Shown here: piece after piece, positions 36,301 through 44,759 of the stretch
Layout: each line of letters starts with the position of its first letter
Numbering within the stretch: position 1 is the stretch's first letter
NCBI RefSeq assembly: GCF_001426505.1
Contig: NZ_LMEV01000013.1
Coordinates: 248,001 to 312,000, forward strand
Source: Variovorax sp. Root473
Lineage (GTDB): Bacteria; Pseudomonadota; Gammaproteobacteria; Burkholderiales; Burkholderiaceae_C
DNA length: 64,000 nt
Direction of reading: 5' to 3'
Notes under the pieces: generated by a model
The model's input: only the letters and a program-made list of their open reading frames with translations
Database searches by the model: none
What the model was told of the DNA's origin: nothing
Program-made: the position numbers and the translations under genes

Positions 36301-36895
36301 TTTCAGTGGCGGTGTTTGTTGTTTTCCAAGAGTAATAAAATGCGTAGCGTGCGTATTTCTTGCTATAGGTCGCGCTGCTGCTGTCGCGGCAATTGTCGTT
36401 CTTCACAAAGGACGATGCATCGTATAGAGGGAGAACTGCGGATTCTTTCCCCCAGCAACTTTGTCTCAAATCAACAGTGTCGGTGTTTGTGGAGAAAAAT
36501 GGATTAATCCGGGCGGCCGCAACAGGGCTATTTCCCATGCTGGATGTAAATGTCGGTGCGAGGCTGTCGTATTTCACTGCCGGCAAATAGGTGATGGCCG
36601 GGTTGTAGTAAAGCTTATTAAAGGTGGGGGAGTAGAAGGCGCGATTCGTCTTTCCGCTGTTGTAGGCAGCGGTGGCATCTGTGCCCGTAATCGTTTCCCA
36701 AAGCATACTTCCCGAATTGTCGAGCGTGAACAAAATATTGGGCTTGACTCTGCTTTGCACAATCAGCGGGGCATCCGTCAGATCCGTTGCCGCCAGCAAG
36801 AACGTCGGCTGCAAAGCAATGGATGCGATCAGCGCATGAACAAGGGTGCGCGAGACGTAATTCTTTTGCATGATGAATTTGAATTGTGTTGCCAT
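33350..36895 (-). CDS. pilY1: PilY1-type pilus tip protein
   Basis: A 1181-residue protein with an N-terminal signal peptide (ALIASIALQPTFLLAATD). The N-terminal third resembles a von Willebrand A-like adhesin region with the metal motif FTLDNSGSM (DxSxS). The C-terminal part is the conserved PilY beta-propeller: VVYQGANDGMLHAFDATTGN, GGLGKGGRGYYALNVT, YVYGGDLYGNVWRFDLS, LVFTTNIPSSDECSPGGSSN-like region. It promotes pilus extension and adhesion. The gene starts three bases after pilX stops and is the last of the minor-pilin operon. The first third of the gene is visibly AT-richer than the rest. Confidence 0.95.
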   Translation of the reverse strand: MATQFKFIMQKNYVSRTLVHALIASIALQPTFLLAATDLTDAPLIVQSRVKPNILFTLDNSGSMLWETITGTDATAAYNSGKTNRAFYSPTFNKLYYNPAITYLPAVKYDSLAPTFTSSMGNSPVAAARINPFFSTNTDTVDLRQSCWGKESAVLPLYDASSFVKNDNCRDSSSATYSKKYARYAFYYSWKTTNTATENPGSNQNSDTYYSRVEITPDTPTYSRAASRTDCGMGNTCTYAQELQNFANWFTYYRTRIATAKSSLGIAFSALDGKSRVGFSTINNNSGSENTKASNFVALANFDSAQKLTWYNRVYGIDPDGGTPLVTALDRAGQYYTSGTMPGASSTTPRNVTVPLACTPNYTILSTDGYWNGGAPANVGNLDRKVPTLPANVYYDDIAKVAINDPIAGVPLKVGENFPAPFYDGNSASDTLADVAMKYWISDLTAPASSAGKVAANASDPATWQHMVTFTIGLGASGTLSTPPSGSNSWPTPVANSATAIDDLWHAALNGHGQYFNANDPARLQTALTSILNNIVNRTGAAASVAVSNPNVRSGDNTAFASNFNSGSWYGNLEAFAIDVDTGLVGTTPLWSAQSLLDDKVFSTRKIASFNGASGVAFTTDGLSAAQVARLNSPATPPGPADNAAVLSYLRGDRSKEGTDSASARPYRTRTHVLGDIVNAEPTYVSAPRSSYTDAGYAAFKAGAAASRTKVVYQGANDGMLHAFDATTGNELWAYVPGSLLASNLSPTATATSSLVGLTQQAPTFQHRFYVDGTAVATDVDLSNTSANLPTPPSPNWSTVLVGGLGKGGRGYYALNVTSPSAASEADVASKVMWEFPNANTTDAVRNSTGYSYGTPLNVKTKAAGWVTLVTSGYNNGSDTGGDGTGHLYVLNTATGELIKDISTGVGTSANPSGLAKISAFLVSPGTDDTADYVYGGDLYGNVWRFDLSSNSTTDWNVRRLATLVDSGGTAQPITNAIELGVVKNKRMVFVGTGQYLGASDIPGGTGANANASQAQSFYGLLDDKSDSPTITPLRTSLVRQTATLSGGNINVTSNPLDLATKKGWVLDFATTPVGERSYTSPVLFQGVLAFTTNIPSSDECSPGGSSNLYFLNYANGGAIPNLSSRFIGNVLASRVQPEGLPNGAIKILVRTSDGKNKVFDVTVPSATTPTRIMWREVVAN

Positions 36896-36898
36896 CGA

Positions 36899-37591
36899 TC
36901 AGCCAAATGGCAATTCGATCGTTGTCTGAACAATGCTGCTGGTGTTGCGCGGGCCGAGAACGCGCACAGTCACCCGGTAGTGGATCGTGGGCCGGGTTGC
37001 CGGCGGCGGTGTCAGGCTTCCGAAGATGTTGGTGGTCTGCGCATGGCTGTTGTTGTCGTCGCCTGCGTTTCCTCCTGCCGAAAACGGCTGCCCCGCCACG
37101 CATTTGCTGGTCAGCAGGGTCAGGGGGTCGGTCTTGGCGGGGGCTGTGGCGCACAGCCGGTCGATCACGTACTGCACCCGGTACAGGGATTCATCTGTGC
37201 ACGAGATGGCCGCGACGCCGCCTTCATGGTCGTAGCAGGGGACCGAACCCCAATTGATCGTGTTGGGAACGCCGTTCGCATCCACGGCCTGCATCAGGCG
37301 GTAGTACTTGTTCGCCACGTCGGCATCGGCCTCGGCGAGTGTCGGCAGCGCATTGAAGGCGCGTTCCGCGCCCGTATCGGCGATGCTGGTGGCCGCCTGC
37401 TTGAAGGCGGCATTGCCCGAGATCACGCCGGCCGTGTCCGTAGAGCGCAGCAGCGCGGCTGCGGCCAGCGACAGCACCAGCACGGCGATCAAGGCGATGA
37501 AAACGACCACCCCTTTTTGCTGCGTGCCACTGCGATGTGGTCGACGGGTGAAAGCAGGCTTCGTGGGGGAGGGAGCGGATGTAAGGCTCAT
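36899..37591 (-). CDS. pilX: Minor pilin-associated protein PilX
   Basis: A 230-residue PilX-type protein. The PilX N-terminal motif is clear: TQQKGVVVFIALIAVLVLSL, then RSTDTAGVISGNAAFKQAAT and IADTGAERAFNAL. It lacks Glu5 of ordinary prepilins, as PilX proteins do. A variable Cys-containing C-terminal domain follows. ATG overlaps the pilW stop (ATGA, 37588-37591). It takes part in the priming complex at the pilus tip with PilV, PilW and PilY1. Confidence 0.9.
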   Translation of the reverse strand: MSLTSAPSPTKPAFTRRPHRSGTQQKGVVVFIALIAVLVLSLAAAALLRSTDTAGVISGNAAFKQAATSIADTGAERAFNALPTLAEADADVANKYYRLMQAVDANGVPNTINWGSVPCYDHEGGVAAISCTDESLYRVQYVIDRLCATAPAKTDPLTLLTSKCVAGQPFSAGGNAGDDNNSHAQTTNIFGSLTPPPATRPTIHYRVTVRVLGPRNTSSIVQTTIELPFG

Positions 37592-38724
37592 TGCAGGTTG
37601 GCCCAGAGAACGTTGCGAAGCGGCACGATGGTTTCAAAGGCGCGGTAGCGGTAGCAGCGCCAATCGGCGTCGTTGCTCAGATCGATCGTGGGACCGCCGG
37701 GCCAGCTCGTCGGCGCTGTGGTGGTGGTGGTGCAGGCTTGGGCCCCCTCCTCCATCTTTTCCTTAAGCGGACTGCGCACCACCACGGCAATGCGGACGGC
37801 CTTGATGCGCCTGGCCTCATCCAGGGAAGGGGCAGCCCACGACCCGGTGGCCGAAACCCAGTTGTTCACGACCTGGCTGGCGGCATCGCTGATGCCATAC
37901 ATCGCCTTGAGGCTCACCACGTTGTTGGCGAGCTGGACCTGCGTCATCGAACTGAAGAAGTCCTGCGACACGAGCGAGCCGCCTGCCACCGAATAGGTTC
38001 GCTGCGTGAAGGTGCCGATGTCGAAGATCCGCGGATTCTTGGTGAAGCTGGTGGGCCAGCCCAATGTGGTCATCACGTCGGCCGGCGGGTTGTAGGTCGG
38101 CTGCGTTGCGGTACCGGTGGCTGTGGCATGCGTCAGGACGACGCTGTCCGGGCTGGCGGGGTTGGCGTCGCTTGCGGTGATGCGTGTGAGCGTGCATCTG
38201 CCGTCGTCATCGGTCATCCACACGAAGCCCTCGACGCCCGAAAGTCCCACCTTGCTGGTGGGCTGGAGGTTGGCGGCTGGCGTGCCGGGGGGGTTGATCG
38301 TCGCGTTTTGCAGCAGCATGTTCCGGACATTGCTGCGGATGGACGTCCCCCAGAGCATCGTGATGCTGTCGGAAGCCCCGGCCGCAGTGCCTCCGTCGGT
38401 GATGCGCACGGGCGCGCCCGAGAAGTTGGGAACAGGGCCGCTGGCCGCTCCGGTGCTGTAGTACGCGAAGTACGCGGTGCACGGCATGATGGCTGCCGTC
38501 GGCATGCCCCAGCCGGCGGCGCGCAGGTCGCGCTCGATCGTCGCCAGGCTGAAGCTGCCGTTCTGCTGCGTGTCGGCACCCGAGGTGGTCGAGCGCTTGA
38601 TGCCTTCGTAGGTAGAAACGACCTGGAAGATGATGACCGTCGCCACGAGTCCGACGACCATGCCAACGAGTGTCTCGACGAGGCCGAAGCCTTGCTGGCG
38701 GTTTCCTTGCTGAAGTGAGGGCAT
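37588..38724 (-). CDS. pilW: Minor pilin PilW
   Basis: A 378-residue minor pilin. The class III prepilin signal is NRQQGFGLVETLVGMVVGLV (cleavage after Gly12, Glu5 of the mature form present), followed by the PilW region GSFSLATIERDLRAAGWGM and a long beta-rich C-terminal domain. It belongs to the minor-pilin operon between pilV and pilX, overlapping pilX by four bases. Confidence 0.92.
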   Translation of the reverse strand: MPSLQQGNRQQGFGLVETLVGMVVGLVATVIIFQVVSTYEGIKRSTTSGADTQQNGSFSLATIERDLRAAGWGMPTAAIMPCTAYFAYYSTGAASGPVPNFSGAPVRITDGGTAAGASDSITMLWGTSIRSNVRNMLLQNATINPPGTPAANLQPTSKVGLSGVEGFVWMTDDDGRCTLTRITASDANPASPDSVVLTHATATGTATQPTYNPPADVMTTLGWPTSFTKNPRIFDIGTFTQRTYSVAGGSLVSQDFFSSMTQVQLANNVVSLKAMYGISDAASQVVNNWVSATGSWAAPSLDEARRIKAVRIAVVVRSPLKEKMEEGAQACTTTTTAPTSWPGGPTIDLSNDADWRCYRYRAFETIVPLRNVLWANLQ

Positions 38725-38730
38725 GAAATC

Positions 38731-39216
38731 TCAGCCTTGGATCTGTGTCGTGAGGGTGAAGTTGTGCGTCAACTCATCCTGCGGGCTTTGCCAGCAGAGC
38801 GTTACCGTCACGATGTTGTTGGGTCCGACGACGATCTGCTGCTGCAACCCGGACGCACCAGGCAGGAAGCCCGGGTTGGTTGCATTGCTCAATCCGGAAA
38901 GCCAACTGGTCACCAATGGGTTGGCGGCCGTGTTGTCGCCTGGGTCACAGGCTTTTGCGTTCGCATTCAAGGCGTAGGTCGGGACATTGAAGCGGTCCAC
39001 CCACATGCGCCCTACGATCTGGTTTGCGAAGAAGCTGGCCTTGGCACGGTAGTCGGCGTCGCTTACGGCGCGAATGGCTGTCGCCTGCAAGCCGAGGATT
39101 CCGAGAACCGCGAGGGAAAAAATGGCGATCGCCACGAGTGCTTCGATCAGCATCACGCCGCGTTGACCACCGGGTCGCCGACGAATGGCGCGAAGTGTTT
39201 TTCTCTGTGCACTCAT
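38731..39216 (-). CDS. pilV: Minor pilin PilV
   Basis: A 161-residue minor pilin. The prepilin motif is GGQRGVMLIEALVAIAIFSL with cleavage before VMLIE, then LGLQATAIRAVSDADYRAKA, a PilV hallmark. ATG 39216 overlaps the fimT stop as ATGA; a TTG two codons upstream is less likely. Six bases separate it from pilW. Confidence 0.92.
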   Translation of the reverse strand: MSAQRKTLRAIRRRPGGQRGVMLIEALVAIAIFSLAVLGILGLQATAIRAVSDADYRAKASFFANQIVGRMWVDRFNVPTYALNANAKACDPGDNTAANPLVTSWLSGLSNATNPGFLPGASGLQQQIVVGPNNIVTVTLCWQSPQDELTHNFTLTTQIQG

Positions 39217-39803
39217 GAGCAACCTTGCGGGTTGGTGGCCAGGGAGTGGCCCGGATCACACATGCGGATGTCGCCGCCGGGCGCCAGGATGATCGCCAGT
39301 CGGCGCACATCGGTGGTGGCGCCGGTGATGTCGATCTGGCGCGTGGTCGTTGCCGTGGTGAGCCGTCCCAGTCCGGTGAATGTGATGGTGGCTGGCATGC
39401 CGGCGCCGGGGTCAGCAGCCTTCGTGCCGACCGTGGTGGAAACCTGGACGCGGGCATTGGACGAGGCATTGCCTTCCAGATGCTCTTGCACCAGGTCGTT
39501 GAGATTCGTGGGTGTATCCGGAAGCGCGCCGTAGAGGGCCCAGTCGGTGCCCCCTGCAAGGGCCACGCCGTTGGACTTGTTCGTCAGCGTGAACCGGACG
39601 TTGCTGTTGCGCCGGATCGCCTCGGCCCGAGCCAGTTGCAAGCCGTTGAGCACGGATTCAGCGGCAGTGCGAACCTGTGCGTTGCGAATGAAGCTCGCAT
39701 AGCTGGGATACGCAAGCATGAACAGGACCGCGAAGAGTGCGATCCCGACCATCAATTCAATCAGGGTGAAGCCCGCCGCCGCGCGGTGAACCCTTGGCTT
39801 CAT
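39213..39803 (-). CDS. fimT: Minor pilin FimT/GspH
   Basis: A 196-residue GspH/FimT-type minor pilin. The signal is [20 protein letters not shown], followed by PSYASFIRNAQVRTAAESVL and LQLARAEAIRRNSNVRF, the defining GspH sequence. FimT-type proteins can bind DNA during natural transformation; the C-terminal Arg-rich segment needed for that was not tested here. ATG 39803 overlaps the pilE stop (ATGA). Confidence 0.92.
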   Translation of the reverse strand: MKPRVHRAAAGFTLIELMVGIALFAVLFMLAYPSYASFIRNAQVRTAAESVLNGLQLARAEAIRRNSNVRFTLTNKSNGVALAGGTDWALYGALPDTPTNLNDLVQEHLEGNASSNARVQVSTTVGTKAADPGAGMPATITFTGLGRLTTATTTRQIDITGATTDVRRLAIILAPGGDIRMCDPGHSLATNPQGCS

Positions 39804-40282
39804 GGCTTGCGCACAATCCATTTGGTCTGCGTGCCGGTGAAGTTCCAGGCGCAACTGCTGCACGTCGTGGACGGTTGGTTTTTCTGGTCCAGCATGTATT
39901 TGAGGCCTGTAACCGAGGTGCCGGTATTGCCGGTTGCGGCGAGCGAGTAGCCCTGGCCGGTCGACGTCGGCGTGCAGCTGTACTGGAAGTTGGCTGTGGC
40001 GGTTGGAGGATCGATGCCGCAGGTGCCATCGGCTTTGACGTAGGTGCGATGGTCTTGGTAGTACTGCTCGATTTGGGCGCGATAGCTCGACAGGTTCCCG
40101 GGTGCTTCTTGAACATTGCCCCGCCGCACGTAGTCCGAGTAGTTCGGGTAGGCAATGCTCGCAAGGATGGCCACGATGGCGATCGTGACCATGACCTCGA
40201 TCAAGGTGAACCCTTTCTGCGCCCGCCGTGATTCGGGTGCGCCCGTCCTTGACCCGGTGGGCAACGCAACTCGTTGGTTCAT
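39800..40282 (-). CDS. pilE: Type IV pilin PilE-type minor pilin
   Basis: A 160-residue pilin at the head of the minor-pilin operon. The signal is [20 protein letters not shown], followed by IAYPNYSDYVRRGNVQEAPG and a domain with paired cysteines (TCGID, YSCTP, TCSSCAW). This is the PilE minor-pilin type with a YxxYVxRxN motif. ATG 40282 is preferred to a TTG at 40285. An AT-rich 116-base gap upstream, shared with pglL, holds the likely operon promoter. Confidence 0.93.
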   Translation of the reverse strand: MNQRVALPTGSRTGAPESRRAQKGFTLIEVMVTIAIVAILASIAYPNYSDYVRRGNVQEAPGNLSSYRAQIEQYYQDHRTYVKADGTCGIDPPTATANFQYSCTPTSTGQGYSLAATGNTGTSVTGLKYMLDQKNQPSTTCSSCAWNFTGTQTKWIVRKP

Positions 40283-40398
40283 CAAGACTGCCTTTCAAGC
40301 CAACTCCAGCCCGTTGATCAAGCCGAAGAAACAATTGAGAAATATTGTTAAATTGTGTGTCTAATTGAATTCTTGGCAGTGCCATTCACCCGGTCGCC

Positions 40399-42144
40399 GT
40401 GACCATTCGTCGGATCGAGCGGCTTCACAATGAGCCCGTGCAGCTTTCTCCAACCCGTAGCGCCTTTCTTTCCCCGGGGCGGGCTCTGTGCGGCATTCGC
40501 GCGGCACTGCTGGCATTCGCGTTTCTTTCGCCGCTGGTGGCGGGGCCATCCGTCACCGTGTGGCAGCAGTTGGTGTCCTGGATTTGTCTCGCAGGCTGGC
40601 TTCTTTGCGCACCGGCCTTGGCTCGGCCCGCTTCTGAACTGACCCGATGGTTGGGGGCAAGCGCAGCGGTGCTGGTGCTCGCCGGAACGTGGGGTGCCGC
40701 CGGGGGGGCTCTCGCATCCGCGTTGGCCGCTCTCGTCGCTATTGCACTGGCAGCTGGATTGGGGGCGAGTTCGGCGGATGGTGATGTCTCGACGCCGAAG
40801 GCAATCGCTTGGGGGCTCTTCAGCGCGGGACTGCTCAATGCGGTCCTGGGCCTGCTTCAGTACTACCACTTGGCGGGCGATCTGGCGTCCTGGTTCGCTT
40901 CGCCTCCCGAAGGACGTGCGTGGGGCACGCTGCGCCAGCGGAACCAGTTCGCAACGTTGCTCGGCCTGGCGCTGGTCGCCCTGCTGTGGCTCTATGGAAT
41001 ACAAAGCGCACGCCGAGCGCGGTGGGGGTTGGTGGCGGCGGCCGTCGTGCTGATCGCCGCCGCGGCCGCCTCCTTGTCGCGCACGGGGCTGCTTCAATTC
41101 CTGTTGGTCATGGCGATTGCAGGTTTTGCGGCTTGGCGAGAGCGTCACGGACGGGTGATTCCGGCGTCCTTTCGCCTGCCGCCTCCGCTCGTTCTGCTGG
41201 CAGGGATTCCGCTTTACTTCGCCTTCGATGCGTTGTTGCCCTATCTGGCGGCCGGTGGCGATGGGCAAGTTGCCACTGCGGCCTTGAGGTCACGCCTGCA
41301 ACCCACCGTCGTCGCCACCGACAGCCGCGTCGTCCTCTGGCAAAACGTCCTGACGCTCATCGCCCAGCGCCCCCTCACCGGCTGGGGCTGGGGCGAACTC
41401 AGCTTCGCGCACTTCGCCACGCTGTACACCGGCCCGCGTTTCCCCGTCATCCTCGACAACGCCCACAACCTCCCGCTGCACCTCGCGGTCGAACTGGGCA
41501 TTCCGGTGGCGCTGCTCATCTGCGGTGGCTTTCTGTGGATGGTGGGTGCGGCGAAGCCTTGGCGGGAGCGCGATCCGTTGCGGCTGATGGCGTGGGGCCT
41601 GCTCGGCGTCATCCTGTTGCACAGCCTGCTCGAGTACCCGCTCTGGTACGGCCCGTTCCAGCTGGTGTTCGGCCTGTGCCTCGGCGTCCTGTGGCCGGCA
41701 TCGACCCAGCGCCCCGCAGCGAATGGCAGCCGAAAACTCGCCACCTTCGCCGCCGCAGCCTGGATCGCCGTCATCGGCTACGCCGCCTGGGACTACACCC
41801 GCATCAGCCAGATCTACCTGCCGCGCGAGGCGCGCCTGCCGGCCTACCGCGACGACACGCTCGCCAAGCTTCAGGGCTCGTGGCTGTTCTCACGCCAGGT
41901 GGATTTCGCCGAGGTAACGCTGACGGCCGTCACGCCCGCGAACGCCGCGCACATGCACGAACTGGCCGGGCGCGTGCTGCACTTTTCGCCCGAGCCGCGC
42001 GTCATCATGAAGTTGATCGAAAGCGCCGAGTTGCTAGGCCGCGATGCCGAAGCGCATGCGCTGGCCACGCGTTTCCGGGTCGCGTTTCCGGCCGCGTTCG
42101 CCCGCTGGCTGGACAACCGCCCGGACGATGCGCCCGAGCTGTAG
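40399..42144 (+). CDS. pglL: PglL/TfpO-type O-oligosaccharyltransferase (pilin glycosylation)
   Basis: A membrane protein of up to 581 residues with 11-12 predicted spans and a C-terminal soluble Wzy_C_2-type region. The Wzy_C core is WGTLRQRNQFATLLGLALVA (family motif), then GWGWGELSFAHFATLYTGP and DNAHNLPLHLAVELGIP with the catalytic-loop His. It transfers glycans from lipid carriers to Ser/Thr of exported proteins. The frame offers GTG 40399 or GTG 40438; the start is uncertain. Its location beside the pilin genes, divergent from pilE, points to pilin as substrate. Confidence 0.88.
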   Translation: MTIRRIERLHNEPVQLSPTRSAFLSPGRALCGIRAALLAFAFLSPLVAGPSVTVWQQLVSWICLAGWLLCAPALARPASELTRWLGASAAVLVLAGTWGAAGGALASALAALVAIALAAGLGASSADGDVSTPKAIAWGLFSAGLLNAVLGLLQYYHLAGDLASWFASPPEGRAWGTLRQRNQFATLLGLALVALLWLYGIQSARRARWGLVAAAVVLIAAAAASLSRTGLLQFLLVMAIAGFAAWRERHGRVIPASFRLPPPLVLLAGIPLYFAFDALLPYLAAGGDGQVATAALRSRLQPTVVATDSRVVLWQNVLTLIAQRPLTGWGWGELSFAHFATLYTGPRFPVILDNAHNLPLHLAVELGIPVALLICGGFLWMVGAAKPWRERDPLRLMAWGLLGVILLHSLLEYPLWYGPFQLVFGLCLGVLWPASTQRPAANGSRKLATFAAAAWIAVIGYAAWDYTRISQIYLPREARLPAYRDDTLAKLQGSWLFSRQVDFAEVTLTAVTPANAAHMHELAGRVLHFSPEPRVIMKLIESAELLGRDAEAHALATRFRVAFPAAFARWLDNRPDDAPEL

Positions 42145-42153
42145 CCGCTGGAC

Positions 42154-42642
42154 TCAGTCCGTCGCCGCGACGTAGCTCCCCGACTTCCCGCCGTGCTTCT
42201 CCAGCACATGCACGTCGGTGATGCGCATCCCGCGGTCGACGGCCTTGCACATGTCGTAGATGGTGAGCAGCGCGACCTGCACGGCGGTCAGGGCTTCCAT
42301 TTCCACGCCGGTCGGGCCGACGGTCTCGACGGTCGCGGTGCAGGCCACCTGCGGCGCCTGGCCGCTGTCGGCGAGCGCGAAGGCCACGGCCACGCGGGTC
42401 AGCGCCAGCGGGTGGCACAGCGGGATCAGTTCGCTGGTCTTCTTGGCGGCCTGGATGCCGGCGATGCGCGCGATGCCCAGCACGTCGCCTTTCTTGGCGG
42501 TGCCCGATTCGATCAGCGCCAGCGTCGCGGGCTGCATCTCGATGCGGCCGGTGGCCACGGCCACGCGGTGGGTGGCGGGCTTGGCCGCGACGTCGACCAT
42601 GTGGGCCTGGCCCTGAGCGTCAAAATGGGTGAGGGTGCTCAT
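42154..42642 (-). CDS. moaC: Cyclic pyranopterin monophosphate synthase
   Basis: A 162-residue MoaC, catalysing formation of cyclic pyranopterin monophosphate in molybdenum cofactor synthesis. Conserved motifs: [38 protein letters not shown] and [20 protein letters not shown] with [14 protein letters not shown] 42642 gives [18 protein letters not shown]; longer readings are implausible because they run through the divergent protease start. No other moa genes nearby. Confidence 0.96.
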   Translation of the reverse strand: MSTLTHFDAQGQAHMVDVAAKPATHRVAVATGRIEMQPATLALIESGTAKKGDVLGIARIAGIQAAKKTSELIPLCHPLALTRVAVAFALADSGQAPQVACTATVETVGPTGVEMEALTAVQVALLTIYDMCKAVDRGMRITDVHVLEKHGGKSGSYVAATD

Positions 42643-42663
42643 CGGTGAACGTTCGTTTTGAAG

Positions 42664-44268
42664 ATGCATCATACGAGCCCGAGCCACAGACGAGGAATGC
42701 CGCGCTTGACTCCCTCTTCCCCCACAAAAAAACGCCCGACGCCCCTCTGGCAGGCGGTGTGCGCTACCTTTTTAATAGCTTGCCAGGTGCTGCTGCCGGC
42801 CCCCGCGCTGGCGCAGGTGCAGCAGATCCTGCCGGGCCTCGGTGACGGCGGCGAGATGACGGCGAGCGCCGAGCGCCGGCTGGGCGACCAGATCGTGCGC
42901 GAGCTGTACCGCGACACCGACTACATCGACGACCCGGTGATCGCCGCTTACGTGCAGGACATCTGGCAGCGCCTGCTGGACGCCGCACGTGCGCGCGGCG
43001 AGCTCACGCCCGAGCTCGACGAGCGCTTTGCGTGGACCATCCTGCTCGGGCGCGACCGCAACATCAACGCCTTCGCGCTGCCGGGCGGCTACCTCGGGCT
43101 CAACCTGGGGCTGCTGGCCGCGGTCGGCAGCCGCGACGAGCTGGCGACGGTGCTCGGGCACGAGCTGTCGCACGTCACGCAGCGCCACATCTCGCGCATC
43201 ATGAGCAAGCAGGGCAAGCAGATGCCCTTGATGATCGCCGGCCTGATCCTCGGGATGATCGCCGCCAGCAAGAGCCGCAACGCCGACGCCGGGCAGGCCG
43301 TGATCATGGGCAGCCAGGCGCTGTTCATGCAGAACCAGCTGAGTTTTTCGCGCGACATGGAGCGCGAGGCCGACCGCATCGGCTTCGGCGTGATGACGCA
43401 GGCGGGCTTTGCGCCGCAGGGCGCCGCGGCGATGTTCGAGAAGCTGCAGTACGCCTCACGCCTGAACGACAACGGCTCGTACCCGTACCTGCGCAGCCAC
43501 CCGCTGACGACCGAGCGCATCTCGGACATGCAGGGCCGCTTCCAGTTCCGCGCCGATGCCGCGCCGCCGGTCGTGCCGCTGGTGATGGACCACGCCATGG
43601 TCGCCGCGCGCGCCCGCGTGCTGACGCGCCCGGGCGTCGACGTGCTGCGGTTGTGGGTCAACGCGGCGTCCAGCGGCGAGTTCGCGGGCAGTTCACCGGC
43701 CCAGCAGGCGGGCACGCTCTACGCGGCGGCGATGGCAGCCAAGGAACTGCGCGACTTCAAGGCGGCGCGCGCGCTGGCCGAGCGGCTCGTGGCCCGCACG
43801 GCCGACGAACCGGCCGCGAGCAAGCAGGCCCGCTGGCTGCAGGCCGAGATCGAACTGGCGGGCGGCGCGGCACCGCGTGCGACAGCGCTGCTCGATGCCA
43901 AATCGAAGGAGCGGCCCGAGATGATCCTCGCGGCCGAAGCCGCGATCGCCCAGCGCCAGCCCGCGCCCATGGTGCCCGCGCTGCGCGACTGGGTGGCCGT
44001 CCATCCGCGCGACGCCACGGCCTGGCGCACGCTGGCCAACCTGTACGGGGCGCAGAACGACACGCTGCGCGCCATCCGCGCCGATGCCGAGGCCAACGTG
44101 GCGATCCTCGACTATCCGGCCGCGCGCGACCGTTTCAAGGCGGCGCAGGAATTGATCCGCAAGTCGGGGGCGCCGATCGACCACTACGAGGCCTCGATCG
44201 TCGACACGCGCGCGCGCGCCGTCGACGTGCTGGTCAAGCAGCAGGCCGAGGAGCCGCCGCTGAAGTGA
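42664..44268 (+). CDS. bepA: Periplasmic M48 family metalloprotease with TPR-like tail (BepA-like)
   Basis: A 534-residue protein. A signal peptide ends near LLPAPALAQ. The M48 domain has the zinc motif [13 protein letters not shown] (His166) with the downstream Glu in [13 protein letters not shown], and the [14 protein letters not shown] stretch. Residues from about 320 form TPR-like helices ([40 protein letters not shown]). BepA-type enzymes degrade or assist LptD and other outer-membrane proteins. ATG 42664 is chosen; TTG 42658 and ATG 42697 are alternatives. Confidence 0.9.
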   Translation: MHHTSPSHRRGMPRLTPSSPTKKRPTPLWQAVCATFLIACQVLLPAPALAQVQQILPGLGDGGEMTASAERRLGDQIVRELYRDTDYIDDPVIAAYVQDIWQRLLDAARARGELTPELDERFAWTILLGRDRNINAFALPGGYLGLNLGLLAAVGSRDELATVLGHELSHVTQRHISRIMSKQGKQMPLMIAGLILGMIAASKSRNADAGQAVIMGSQALFMQNQLSFSRDMEREADRIGFGVMTQAGFAPQGAAAMFEKLQYASRLNDNGSYPYLRSHPLTTERISDMQGRFQFRADAAPPVVPLVMDHAMVAARARVLTRPGVDVLRLWVNAASSGEFAGSSPAQQAGTLYAAAMAAKELRDFKAARALAERLVARTADEPAASKQARWLQAEIELAGGAAPRATALLDAKSKERPEMILAAEAAIAQRQPAPMVPALRDWVAVHPRDATAWRTLANLYGAQNDTLRAIRADAEANVAILDYPAARDRFKAAQELIRKSGAPIDHYEASIVDTRARAVDVLVKQQAEEPPLK

Positions 44269-44310
44269 TGAAGCGAAAGAGCAAGGGGAGGAGGGCGTTG
44301 CCGCCGGCGC

Positions 44311-44664
44311 TCAGCGCCGGGACAGCAGCCCGCCCAGCGCGCTCTCGATGAGCAGCCCGAGCAGCGAGTAGATCAGCGAGCCCAGCAGCGCGGCAAAGAA
44401 GCCGCTGACGTGGAAGCCGCCGAGCAGGCCCGAGGCGGCCCAGAACAGCAGGGCGTTGATCACGAACAGGAACAGCCCGAGCGTGACGATGGTGACCGGC
44501 AACGTGAGGATCACCAGCACTGGCCGCACGACCATGTTGAGCAGGCCGATCACGGCCGCCGCGAGCAGCGCCGAACCGAAACTCTGGACCTGGACGCCGC
44601 TGTAGAGGTAGGCGACCGCGAGCAGCGCGACGGCGCTGAGCAGCCATTTGAGGAGGATGCGCAT
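44311..44664 (-). CDS. Four-span membrane protein, phage holin family (PF04020-like)
   Basis: A 117-residue protein that is almost entirely membrane: LLKWLLSAVALLAVAYLYSG, ALLAAAVIGLLNMVVRPVLV, PVTIVTLGLFLFVINALLFW and AALLGSLIYSLLGLLIESAL. The NMVVRPVLVILTLPVTIVTLG stretch is the hallmark of the 'mycobacterial 4TM phage holin' superfamily, chromosomal proteins of unknown role not linked to lysis. ATG 44664. It converges with bepA. Confidence 0.88.
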   Translation of the reverse strand: MRILLKWLLSAVALLAVAYLYSGVQVQSFGSALLAAAVIGLLNMVVRPVLVILTLPVTIVTLGLFLFVINALLFWAASGLLGGFHVSGFFAALLGSLIYSLLGLLIESALGGLLSRR

Positions 44665-44701
44665 GCGCCGCAGGATACCCCACGGGCCCGCCGCACAAAA
44701 G

Positions 44702-44737
44702 AACGAGCCCCGCTGCGTTGCCGCAGCGGGGCTCGTT
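44702..44737 (-). terminator. Rho-independent terminator (minus strand)
   Basis: AACGAGCCCCGCTGCG (44702-44717) and CGCAGCGGGGCTCGTT (44722-44737) form a 16-base perfect stem with a four-base loop. Read on the minus strand it is followed by TCTTTTG. It ends transcription from the gene at 44760-45224 before the holin-family gene. Confidence 0.75.
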
Positions 44738-44759
44738 GGAAAGCCTCGGATCCGGGGCG

